In this document: piece by piece, positions 35,401 to 45,705 of the stretch
Layout: each line of letters begins with the position of its first letter
Position numbering within the stretch: the first letter of the stretch is position 1
From: Phocoena phocoena
Lineage: Eukaryota > Chordata > Mammalia > Artiodactyla > Phocoenidae
Assembly (NCBI RefSeq): GCF_963924675.1
Contig: NC_089236.1
Span: 47,090,500 to 47,154,499 of the forward strand
Length of the DNA: 64,000 nt
Direction: 5' to 3'
Program-made: the position numbers and the translations under genes
The notes under the pieces: model-generated
The model's input: only the letters and a program-made list of their open reading frames with translations
Databases searched by the model: none
Told to the model about the DNA's origin: nothing

Positions 35401-35890
35401 ATAGAAGCAATAAAAAATTGTGTAAAACATATGTTTTCAATCACATAAAGGACAAGTTGCCTAATTCTGAATATATTTGTAATAAGCATAGGGGTCATGC
35501 ATGCAAAGTCAAAAAATCCATTCAAACGAGATGTGTACTTCTTTTGTGCAATGTTGTCTAATTTAAATCTGTTCCTTTAAATATTATGCGGGTATATATT
35601 ATACATACATGTATGTATGTAAGGTTGTTATAGATGTTATTAGCCATCCTAGCTAATTCTCATGGCTGTAGCATTAACACTCAAATAATAGTAGACTCTA
35701 TGTCAGAATCACTTGGGTGTAAAATATTGGGAAATTAAGAGAAAATATGCTCAATTCAACTGGATGCCCTCTTGTAAGAAACTTAGCCCTGGATTTCTCA
35801 AAATCACTTCTCCATAAAGAGAAAAATACATGGCTTTATTGTTCAGAAGTTATTATTAAGATCAGATAGAATAAATGCTTTTAGTTCTTG
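32451..35890. other. Unique AT-rich non-coding sequence
   Basis: About 3.4 kb without a gene or confident repeat. The 105-codon plus frame at 33050-33367 overlaps an opposite 64-codon frame, has no domain signature, and is treated as chance. Confidence 0.5.
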
Positions 35891-36199
35891 TAATTCCAAG
35901 GATTCTTCTGAGGTAATCTCAGAACCTTTTTCCTTTTTCATGCTGCCTCCTTAAACTGTCAACTCACAATTGAGCTTGCAGTCAACTACAATCTCCAAAT
36001 CATTTTCACACATAATATTATTAAATAAACCATTTCAAACTCTTCCCATACAGGATCTTACATTCACCTCTATTAATTTTATATTACCTATATGTGATCT
36101 ACCATTCCAGCCTGCCAAGATTTTAGTGATCTTGATTCCATCGTTATCTACTGTTTCATCCAGTTTCAAGAATAGGAAAGCCCACTTCTTGAATTTACC
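35891..36199. other. Pyrimidine-rich sequence, possibly 5' part of an L2
   Basis: CT-rich sense resembling upstream L2 sequence ('gtcaactacaatctccaaat', 'ctattaattttatattacct'). Too diverged to call. Confidence 0.3.
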
Positions 36200-36790
36200 T
36201 TGAATTTTTCACGAAATGTATCAGCTCTATTTCAAAGGTTCTATCTAATCTATCCCTCCCCTTCTTTCTCTCTTCTCCTGCCCCAGTTCTACCTTTAGTT
36301 TAATTACCCCTCTTCTTTGCTTAAAAAGCCATCTGTTGGCTCCCTATTCTTTAGAGCAGAGGTGAGCAAATTACAGTGTGCAGGGCAAATCTTGCCTACC
36401 TGTTTTCCTAAATGCAGTTTTATTGGAACACAGCCACGTTCATTTGTTCACGGATTTTCCATGGTTGCTTTGGCACTACAGTGGCAAAGTTGAGTAGTTG
36501 CAACAGAGACCATATGGCTCGCAAAGCTTATAATATCTACTATCTAGACCCTTCCAGAAACACTTTACCCACTCCCTCCCCTACAAGGTATTTCCAAACC
36601 CCTTAGCACGTTGCTGAAATCTCATTATGGTCTGATCCTTAACACCTGTTCTAGCATTTTCTTTCACCAATTCCTTCTCTTTATTCCCACTAATATTCCC
36701 CACTTCTTTATATTTATTCATATCGTTTTCTCTAACTGGAACTATTTCCCCAATATCATTTCCAGAATACATTCTAAACATATAGCAAGG
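36200..36790 (+). repeat. L2 LINE relic split by a hAT-like element
   Basis: 'ttgcttaaaaagccatctgt' and 'tggctccctattctttagag' match the L2 'cttaaaacccttcagtggctcc' region. After the nested element it resumes with 'aaccccttagcacgttgctg' and 'catwatggtctgatcc'-like text, as in L2 'catgatctggccc' (actual bases 36625-36640). Confidence 0.6.
36362..36580 (-). mobile_element. hAT-like non-autonomous DNA transposon relic
   Basis: 'gaggtgagcaaattacagtg', 'gcagttttattggaacacag', 'ccacgttcatttgttcacgg' and 'gagaccatatggctcgcaaa' are landmarks of a mammal-wide MER element whose ends read like CAGGGGTCGGCAAACT. I recall the sequence but not a secure family name. It interrupts the L2 around it. Confidence 0.6.
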
Positions 36791-37034
36791 TCCTTTAGAA
36801 AGAAATGTTCAGAAATAATAAAGGGAAAACAATATAGCGTATGTACCTATGTTTTATTTTACTTTAAATTGTTACTGCTATTTGATGTATTCATTCTTTG
36901 GACCGGCAATGATAACATTAACACTGGACTAGTATGTATTATGAATATTATGAGTTATTGAAATTATTTTTTCACCAGAAAGTAATTGGACAGCACTAGG
37001 GAGCAAGAGCTCCTTAAATATATAAATATCACCA
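36791..37034. other. Unique AT-rich sequence
   Basis: No gene or repeat seen. The 116-codon frame at 36611-36961 begins in the L2 relic and has no family features. Confidence 0.4.
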
Positions 37035-37229
37035 GGGGCTTCCCTTCCCTGGTGGCGCAGTGGTTGAGAGTCTGCCTGCTGATGCAGGGGACACGGGTTC
37101 GTGCCCCGGTCCGGGAAGATCCCACATGCCGCGGAGCGGCTGGGCCCATGAGCCATGGCCACTGGGCCTGCGCGTCTGGAGCCTGTGCTCCGGAACGGGA
37201 GAGGCCACAACAGTGAGATGCCCGCATAT
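37035..37229 (+). mobile_element. CHR-type SINE, short form, tail lost
   Basis: GGGGCTTCCCTTCCCTGG at the start contains a 6-base tandem duplication (TTCCCT). A box TGGCGCAGTGG and B box GGTTCGTGCCC are intact. It ends GATGCCCGCATATCGTC with no A tail, unlike its sisters. A weak flanking match (ATATCACCAGGGG to ATATCGTCAGAGT) may be the remains of a target duplication. Confidence 0.92.
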
Positions 37230-38594
37230 CGTCAGAGTATCCCAAGGGGTTGGTTACTTCCTAGAAGTAAGCTGATTACCTTACAGTTTTACATCAAAGG
37301 GTCACATTTTATTAATGACAGTATTTTTCAAAATTATTCATCTATCATCATAAAGAATTCATATTATTCTCTTAAAATGAATATTTTATATATAACCTGA
37401 GTCCATAAAATCCTTTTTTTTATATAAGTCAATTAAAGTACACCCATCAATTAAAAAAAATAAAACACTGTTGAATATATACCCCTTCTTATCTGTTTAA
37501 AGGCATTGCTCAGATGGGACCCAGGGGCCTGAAAGGGCTAGTTTTCTTCACCCAACAGTTTCCTTATTCTACAAGTAGTTTCGACTCTGAGGGAAAAAAG
37601 TCCAACTATTTTTACTTCCCAGGAAGTAATCCATTTCAAAATTTTACCTATATTTTCATAATACAACCCATATTTTTTTCTAATAGAACAACAGAATAGA
37701 AATTTGTTTTAGATAATATCAAGTAGTTGAGACCGACTGTGGCTGTCAGTGAAGGTGAAAGCGTCCTGCATGCCATTTTTGGCAGCTGTGAATGATTGCT
37801 GGTTATTTCACATCTCACTTTTTATTAAAAGGTCATATAAAATGCTCTAAAACTCTATCTTCATGGTCCTATCCACCAGAAAGCACTGAGCTGCGTCAAC
37901 AGAGTAAAGTAAATGTCAACAGAGTGTTAGAAGTATGCATGTATTTTCTGGACAACTACCTCAAGTATCAGCAAAGAGTTTTGAAGAACCAGAGTCTAAG
38001 AGAAGAGCTGTGGCTGTTTCCACTGACCAAATAATAATTATCATTGAAAATTAAGCTTACAGGAATAGGAAAAAATATCGCCTAGGCTCTGTGACTTGCC
38101 TTAGAGGAATAGATTATCACTATGACCAATTACACATAAAATTCATTCAAAACTTCGTTGGTTACTTATACAGGATATGGCGGTGGACCCTCACTGAACT
38201 ATAATGACAAAGGCCTTGAACACAGGGGCAATATAACTGATGAAACCAGAAAGACTCATGGAAAAGCTTAATAAGAATTTAAGAAAAAAAAACACATTTG
38301 ACCAAAAACCGTAATTGAAAAAATAGATGAACATAGAAATTCATGACTGCAGAAAAACAAGTGGAGTACCGTCTGGTATTTTTGAGAGGGTAAGAGGACA
38401 GAAGGAAAGACGTAAGAGCATTCTAACACATTCAAAGTGCATTGTTACTTTTTGTGAGAAAGTTGGAGTCAAATCCACACAAACACGTGCTCTTTTTTCG
38501 ACAGTTAGCCTACAAGTATGCATAGAATAGAAAAACATCAATAAGATTAGATCAATGACAGTAAGTTTTCTTAACGGATCTGATGTACATGAGT
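37230..38594. other. Unique AT-rich non-coding sequence
   Basis: No gene or recognisable repeat. The opposite frames at 38327-38598 overlap each other and have no signature. Confidence 0.45.
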
Positions 38595-38975
38595 ACATTC
38601 ATTCATTTAGTCAATATTTCCTTAACTTTTATAGTACATGATGTATTACATCATCTGTGCTCTACTGTGCAGTGTACAAAGTTGAGTCAGACATGGGTCC
38701 TGTTTTCTTGAGAGTAAGTAGAATAAAAAGCATGTTTATGGATAACTATAACACCATAAACACAGTATTAAATGACATTTTTAAAAGTTGGGAGAAAGGT
38801 GTGAAAGTTCAGAAGAGAAACTTTCAAAGTATGCTTGAAGGAGGTGGCATTTGAGAGAGCTCTGGAACAGAGAGGGACTTGGAATTGAAGACCTTGGCAA
38901 GGAGGATTTGGGCAGAGAAGGTGCATTCCTGTCATAGGGACAAAAAGCAAAGGCATAAAAACCACACAATGTAGA
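38595..38975 (-). repeat. L2 LINE relic
   Basis: Reverse-L2 order: 'cattcattcatttagtcaat' terminus, 'gacatgggtcctgttttctt', 'ggaggtggcatttgagagag', 'aggatttgggcagagaaggt', 'caaaaagcaaaggcataaa'. Coding capacity is gone. Overlapping frames at 38657-39124 lie in or beside it. Confidence 0.55.
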
Positions 38976-40255
38976 ATATTTATAAACAACAACAAGTCGC
39001 TTAGGTTAGCTAAGACATCATTTAAACTGGAGAAGTAAGAGATAAATCTAGAAGTAGTTTGGAAACAATTCACAAAAAGCCTTATTTTTTTAAAAAAAAG
39101 AATAATCTTTATTTTTATAACCAATCAGTAACTATGGAAGGGTTTTGGGGGTTTTTTTTGGTTCATTTATTTTGCCATTGTTAGTTTGTTTTCAATATAA
39201 ATGGAGAGACTGTGAGCAAGGAGATCACTTAGAAGCATCATTTGTCCTGAAATCTAAGATGTCCCAAATATATCAGCAATATTATAGGCTAGAGACAATA
39301 GGAATGGTGAAGTTGGGAGAATATGAGGTATAAAGGTAGAGAGCTTATAATTTACAATTCTTGATAGAATAGTTTACGAAATGCCGACTTCAAGTGAAAG
39401 AAAACTCTCTATTAATAATAACTGAAAATATTAGAGCCCTGGCTGAAATAAAAATGATCCCCTTGGAAACAGAAAGAGGAATAAAGATGAAAGTGAAGAT
39501 CAATTTTGAATATATTTTGGTCATGGAATTTATGTGACATTCATCAAGTAATTGGACATGTCCTACTAGTGCTCAGGAGACAGAGGGACATATATTTGGA
39601 AGTCATCTGCCCAGAAATAATAATTCAAATAATAATTTTTTTTATATTTTAAGAAAGAATAGCTCTTGATTATTCCAACGTGCTTGAAGGGTCTGATATA
39701 TATTTATCAGTAAAGTCAGTCACCATGGAAGTGATTCTCCACCAACAGGGAGATGTAAACCTCAACCTTGTGAAATGTAGGTAAAATGGGGTATTAAGGC
39801 AGGGTAAGTGAGGTGAGAATGGATTTTGTCCCACGCTACTTCCAATGTTAGCAGTCTGATAAAAAGGACTATAAACTGTTTCTTAGCCAAAGAAAACCCA
39901 TTTACAATATTAGTTGAGGAACAGAATTCAGGGAAGAGGGGATCAGAATGATAGGATGAAAACCAGTATAATGAAAATTTTAAAAGAAAACTGCCAAATG
40001 CTGGAGGTACAAACAGAAAGTTTAACAGGATAAAAACTGAGACAAACTGGCAACTTTGAAGGTAGCTTGTTACTTTCAGAGGAAGTTGACAAATGTCAGT
40101 AGAATTTTTGTGGAAGCCAACATACAAGAAGTTGTAAAGATGGAAGAGAAGGGTGAATCAATGACTATGATGAGAAATTGGTCAATGAAAAGAAAAGATG
40201 AAATCATCATGGCTTGAGGAGTGAACAGTTTTTAAGGAGGATGAACATATGTCTA
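38976..40255. other. Unique non-coding sequence
   Basis: No gene seen. The 121-codon minus frame at 39762-40127 shows no domain or splice support. G/A-rich parts could hide old repeats. Confidence 0.4.
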
Positions 40256-40562
40256 GAACAACATTGTCCAATAAAAATATAATGCAAACCTCATAGGATA
40301 TTTTATATTTTTCAGTAATGATCTTTAAAAAATTGAAATTAAATTAATAACATATTTTACTTAACTCAGGATAGCCAAGACATTATCTTTCAACACGTAA
40401 TTAATATGAAAATTATTGAGATATTTCACATTCTTTTTTCCTACCATCTTTTCTAAATGTGGTTTGCACAATACAGTTACAGCGTACCTCAATTTGGACT
40501 GTCAACATTTCAAGAGCTCAAGAGCCACAGTGGCCACTCTGCTCAAAAGGACAGCTGGAGAA
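40256..40562 (+). mobile_element. hAT-like DNA transposon relic
   Basis: The left end 'acattgtccaataaaaatat' and the right end 'agccacagtggccactctgc' with 'aaaaggacagctg' match a mammalian non-autonomous element with TGTCCAATAGAAATAT / ATTGGACAGC ends. The body ('taacatattttacttaactc', 'tttcaacacgtaattaatat', 'caatttggactgtcaacatt', 'tcaagagctcaagagccaca') agrees. The family name is not certain. Confidence 0.65.
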
Positions 40563-42395
40563 ATTGGGAGCTACAAGCCACAAATGGCTTTTGAAGTTGT
40601 CACTTGACTGTTAAGTTTGGTTAGCTGGCTGATAAGAACTATTATGAGTGCATTTATTTTCCCTCTCTTGTTTTTTTTTTTTTCTTTTTTGTCATTAAAT
40701 ACAAAAAGAAACAATAAGAGGGTGTTTGAATGGGGGATCACGGAATACTGTTCAAACTTCTCTTTGGAACTAAGCAAGAATAATTGTTTGAGATGAGAAC
40801 TTAAACTAAGACACTTTGAAGCTAATCACATGAGCTTTTGAAGGTACAGTGTAAAAGTTAAAAGTAGGAAACACTTCCAGGATTCCTGAAGTAAAAGACA
40901 CACTATAAACAGACGACTAAAATTGGATTGAGAATTTCAAAACCATTCCTCATGAAATGATAATTATATCAACTTGTACAAATAAAAGGTCAAGAACTTT
41001 CCAAATAATTGCATCCAGACATTGTCTCATTAACTGGAATCCAACACGCAAAAGTAATTCAACATCTATTGGATTTATCCTTTGCTCACTCTATTTTCTC
41101 AAGACTGATGCAGACAGCCAAATCACACATCTGGCATATCTTCTTCAAGCCATTTTTTACTACTACATCAAATAAGATGAATTCCAAATACTACACTCCT
41201 TTACCGATCAAAAAAAAAATTTACTGTAAAACAAAACTGCATCATTTTAAGAGTATTTACCTTTAACAAGTATTTTTCTTTACAAAGTTCATCTACCATT
41301 TTATTCACATTTAAAATTAAGCAATCATACAGCATACTGAATGAAAAACTAAACACTTTAGACTGAGATATTGTTTTAAATTTTAAAAATACAGAGAAAG
41401 CAAACTCCAGGCTACTTAAAAAAAAAACAAAAACCCTCAGTAGAATTCTGATTTATTTAAAGTCACATGAGTGTGCTTGAAAGAAAAGCTGTGCTTCTGC
41501 TAAGACAATGCAAATTGGTGGACCAACTCTCAAAGAGTTAAACGATACATATGTAAGAGCATCAACAGTGAAGCTGGATGAGACATAACTACTGCCTCAT
41601 GTATACATTTAATATCTCCCAGCAGTCACTTCTCAGTACATAATAATCTCAAAGGGAAAGATTACTGGAACCTCCTTATAGTGATCATATAGTCACATGA
41701 CAATACAATGTATAATGTGTGGTCCTTTTTCACATTGAAAAAAAATAAATTCAAATATTGATTTAAATATTCTATTCAATATTTTCAAAATTATTTAAAA
41801 ATAAAAGTCATTGCTACCTGCCATTTGTCCTTTATACATAAGTGAGGTATATCACTTCTTATTTCATATGACTAAACATGACGTGAAATGCCCCATAGTA
41901 GAACGGTGGTAACACATTCTCAAAATAAAACATTAGTGGGAATTAGTTTTCTTACAAAAAGCTAATAGTAACTATTATAACTCGGAGGAGAAACAGAATA
42001 TATCTTCCCCTTCTTTTTCTCTTTTTTGAATTTATAATATATATATTCCTCTCTTAATGCAAATGCTGTTTTTATTATTCTATTTTCTTGCAGAGTTGAC
42101 TTGCTATATATATATTATCTTCCAACCTAAGTTCAAACTAGTTCCTTGAAACAATGCCTATGGCATATTTGACACAACCTTCTACTGTACAGAGTACCAA
42201 ACACGTGGAAGGCATTCAATAATTGATTCTTGTTTTGCTTATTGGAAAGAAAAAAGAAAGGCAAAATGCCCACAGGTAAGTGCCTTATCAGGTGATGTTA
42301 AGTAACAACAGACTGGCATTAAAAAAAATTGATCAAACAAGAACTTTATCTCATTGTTTTTCTAGGAAGGAACTTCAATTCTGTCTCATCATTAG
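40563..42395. other. Unique AT-rich non-coding sequence
   Basis: No gene seen. A poly(T) run at 40670-40683 has no adjacent element. 42170-42240 has a faint L2/MIR 3'-like phrase ('ggaaggcattcaataattga'). Confidence 0.45.
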
Positions 42396-42407
42396 GGGGA
42401 AGTTTTT

Positions 42408-42657
42408 TTTTTTTTTTATTAAAGTATAGTTGATTTATAATGTGATAATTTCTGCTATGCAGCAAAGTGATTCAGTTTTACATACATATATATATTTATA
42501 TACATATATATGTGCACATTCTTTTTCATATTCTTTTCTATTATGGTTTATCACAGGATGTTGAATATAATTCCCTGTGCTATATAATAGGACCCTGTTG
42601 TTTTTCCATTCTATATATAATAGTTTGCATCTGCTAATCGCAAACTCCCAATCCATT
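42408..42657 (-). mobile_element. L1 3' UTR fragment (artiodactyl-type)
   Basis: Poly(T), then 'tatagttgatttataatgtg', 'ctgctatgcagcaaagtgat', an AT/CA-rich stretch, 'cacaggatgttgaatataat', 'tccctgtgctatataatagg', 'gtttgcatctgctaatcgca'. Severely 5'-truncated, about 250 bp. Target duplication GGGGAAGTTTTT (42396-42407 and 42658-42669), exact. Confidence 0.92.
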
Positions 42658-42669
42658 GGGGAAGTTTTT

Positions 42670-43355
42670 AAATGAAAAGAAATTGAGACATTTTATTAGG
42701 AGAAAATCCCACAATTTACCTGTTTATTTTCTTTAATATTTTATTTTCATTTTTCTGTTGAAAAGAATAAAAAAATAACACAATATTCCTTCAAAATGCT
42801 TGATAAAATTAATGATTCATCTAAAATATATCAGAAATTACTCTGCTGGCTAATTTTTAAATGTGAGTTAATTCTATTAACATTTAAATCTATAAAAAAT
42901 AAAATTATTAAACAGACATAATGGGTAGATATTAAAACAAATAATTACCCCCTTCCCAAATCTTTTTGGCCAGGTAACATTTCTTCCATTATTTTCTAGG
43001 CTATTATAGCACGTATGGAAAAAATAAGCCATTTAGCCAAAGAATAATATAGAAAATAATCTCATCTTATAGGAAACAACACCTAGACATAATCACTTAA
43101 AATGGAAAAAATAAATGATAATATAGCTCATGGAAACAGAGTTTTTACTAATAATCTATGGAAATTCAACTACTAAAAAAATTAGCATTTTCCTCAGTTC
43201 AGCTTCTAAGTATCAATGGTCTTTACTAGCCTTTCATTCTTCCTTCTCATTTCTCCAAATAGCAAACTACTGTTGAAACTGTAAATGCAAAATGTTCTAA
43301 TCACCATCAAACACAAACTTGATTAGTTTATTTAACACGAGATATTCCTAAAATT
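42670..43355. other. Unique AT-rich non-coding sequence
   Basis: No gene or repeat recognised. Confidence 0.45.
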
Positions 43356-43366
43356 TATTCATGATT

Positions 43367-43668
43367 ATTTTTACATGATCCAATTTTTTTTTTTTTTTTT
43401 TTTTTTGGCTGTGTTGGATCTTCGTTTCTGTGCGAGGGCTTTCTCTAGTTGCGGTGAGCAGGGGCCACTCTTCATCGCGGTGCACGGGCCGCTTACTGTC
43501 GCGGCCTGTCTTGTTGCGGAGCACAAGCTCCAGACGCGCAGGCTCAGTAGTTGTGGCAACCGGCCTAGTTGCTCCGCGGCATGTAGGATCTTCCCAGACC
43601 ACGGCTCATACCGGTGTCCCCTGCATTGGCAGACAGATTCTCAACCGCTGCTCCACCAGGGAAGCCCT
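43367..43668 (-). mobile_element. CHR-type SINE, long form, with short 3' extension
   Basis: Poly(T) at 43384-43406, 'ggctgtgttggatcttcg', long-form middle, ending CACCAGGGAAGCCC. An exact 11-bp repeat TATTCATGATT (43356-43366 and 43669-43679) flanks the element, but 17 bases (43367-43383) lie between it and the tail. On the element strand they follow the A tail and end AAAAAT, so they may be a second tail or read-through piece. Confidence 0.9.
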
Positions 43669-43679
43669 ATTCATGATTT

Positions 43680-44639
43680 TAAAATTGAAACTCTATAGTT
43701 ACAATATTTACTCCCTTGGAAAAAAATAAAAAGAAGAAAAATACAAACAGATATTTTATTTTTGGTTCTCTCAGCCAAACAGAGTTGACAATGAAAATCA
43801 AAAAAATGTTTTACTATTAGTAAAGGTATTTGTTTCTACTCCCTTTCCAGAATTGCAGACTCTTGCAAATGTCACCTTGGTTTGAATATCTCAATATCAT
43901 TACCTTCTTCATCTTGTATTTTTTCCTAAGAAGCTAGAAATATTTCAATCTTTTTCTTTATTCCAGAAGATTCTCCAAAGGTCAGTATGCAGAGGGATCG
44001 GTATATAAAATTCTCAAATAAGTAGATTTGCCTTCACTTTTTCTCTTGTTCTTACTTAGTATCTCCTCTCTAAAGGTATTTTAATACTTTTTACTCCATA
44101 TGCCATTTCTCCAAAGATATTTATGGAGCTTATGGCAAAGTTTCTTCCCCTAAGGTCACATAACAAATGTATTATAAGGGCCAAAATACTGGCTTCTTGA
44201 TTGGACAGTTCTTTAAATAACCATTACTGAGGTCTTGGTATTTGCACAGTGGTATGCTTAACAAAGTTGAGGAATAAGTTTCCAGTTGCATGGAAAGCAA
44301 GACATACATGTCCCTAAGACAGAACTTAAACAAGACTATACAATACACTTAGCTTAGTTCTGAAATAATTGACAAACTTAGTGTCATGTGAATGTAAAAA
44401 AGAAGGACAGATCACCAGAAGAAGGAATAATCAGGGAATGCCTTTACGGAACCCAAAACAGAGCAAGCTCTAGATATGTGGAACAGACTGGAGAGAAAAG
44501 CCAAGGCAGGAGACACCAATAGAGTTAAGACATGGAGATAGAAATCATGACAGTATATTTGAGAAACAGTGACAAGACTGCCTGGTCTGTCTCAAGTCAA
44601 GGGCTGCTGTTCGGATTATTAAAGGCAAGGAGACAGAGA
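43680..44639. other. Unique non-coding sequence
   Basis: No gene seen. A faint reverse-MIR stretch may lie at 44100-44200 ('cctaaggtcacataacaaat'). Confidence 0.4.
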
Positions 44640-44810
44640 CTTTGCTGTTTACTTTTTTGTATAATCCTTCCAAGAACTCTATGAGGTGGATATGCCCTTT
44701 CCTGCAGATAAGAATATGAAGAGAATTTAAGTATCTTGCCCAAGTCTCCTGAGCTGGTAAATGGCAAAGCTCAGGAATGAAACTTATTTAGAAGATATTC
44801 TATGCCAGGG
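44640..44810 (-). repeat. MIR SINE relic
   Basis: 'ataatccttccaagaactct', 'atgaggtggatatgcccttt', 'gtatcttgcccaagtctcct' and 'gagctggtaaatggcaaagc' are reverse-MIR landmarks in the right order. Confidence 0.75.
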
Positions 44811-45479
44811 AAGAGAGGTGGGACTTAATTCCTTAGGCAATTTGCATTTCCTAAATATCTTTCAACAGTTCTTATGATTTTATAAAATCATTTGAGGAAG
44901 ATTGATATAGATGTTTGAAAAAAATTTTTTTAATGTTTTCTAATATGTTCATGTTAGCACAAGATAAAAGATATATTTAAAAGGAACTTTTTGAGTCTCT
45001 TTCAAATAAAATGATTCAATCCTTCTGTAGTTATATTTCTTTCCCTGTGATCTCAGCTTCTCCTAATTATATCAGGAGTCAATGGTGTACAGAAAAATTT
45101 TATCAGGCTGATAGAAGCCCCAAACCTTGGAAAGTAAGAGAAAATACAACAAAGGAGCCACATGCCTTTTTTGCCTTCTTCTCACTTCCGAAGCTCAACA
45201 GCACAGAGGACGGATAAGGTGTAAATAAGGAAATTTTATTATCCTGACATGTGGTGAAAATCTCACTTTACTGAAAGTATTGCAATTAATAAATTTATTT
45301 GTTGCGCTGACAGACTCCCTCCTAAGTGGTAGAAAAAGCAACACTGAAAAGTTGAACACTTTGATGATTTGGAAATGATAATCTTTGGATAAACTGACCA
45401 CCACCTTATATATTTTATTTAGCAATGAAGTTTAGAAACTTGCAAGAGAATGAAGTACAGTGTCCGAAACAAGGCACCT
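44811..45479. other. Unique AT-rich non-coding sequence
   Basis: No gene seen. The frame at 45011-45217 ends without a splice-bounded context I trust. Confidence 0.4.
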
Positions 45480-45705
45480 AAAACTCTCACCATCCTCTGC
45501 ATAGGATAGCTCATGCCTGGAGGGCAGGAGAATCAAAAGAAGCAACTTGTCAGTCTTCAAATATCTAGAGGATCATCATGCTCATGAGAGATTAGTGTAG
45601 CCCTTCCAAATAGGAACAAGGAACAAATAGATTCTTCCTCAAGAAAGCAAGAACACTTACAGTAAATGGCCAAACAACAAGAATATGCTGCTAAGAATAT
45701 TCAAT
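45480..45705 (+). repeat. CR1/L3-like LINE relic
   Basis: 'gtcttcaaatatctagagga', 'gagagattagtgtagccctt' and 'aaggaacaaatagattcttc' follow the region of mammalian L3/CR1 just upstream of that seen at 14.7 kb. Very diverged. Confidence 0.4.
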
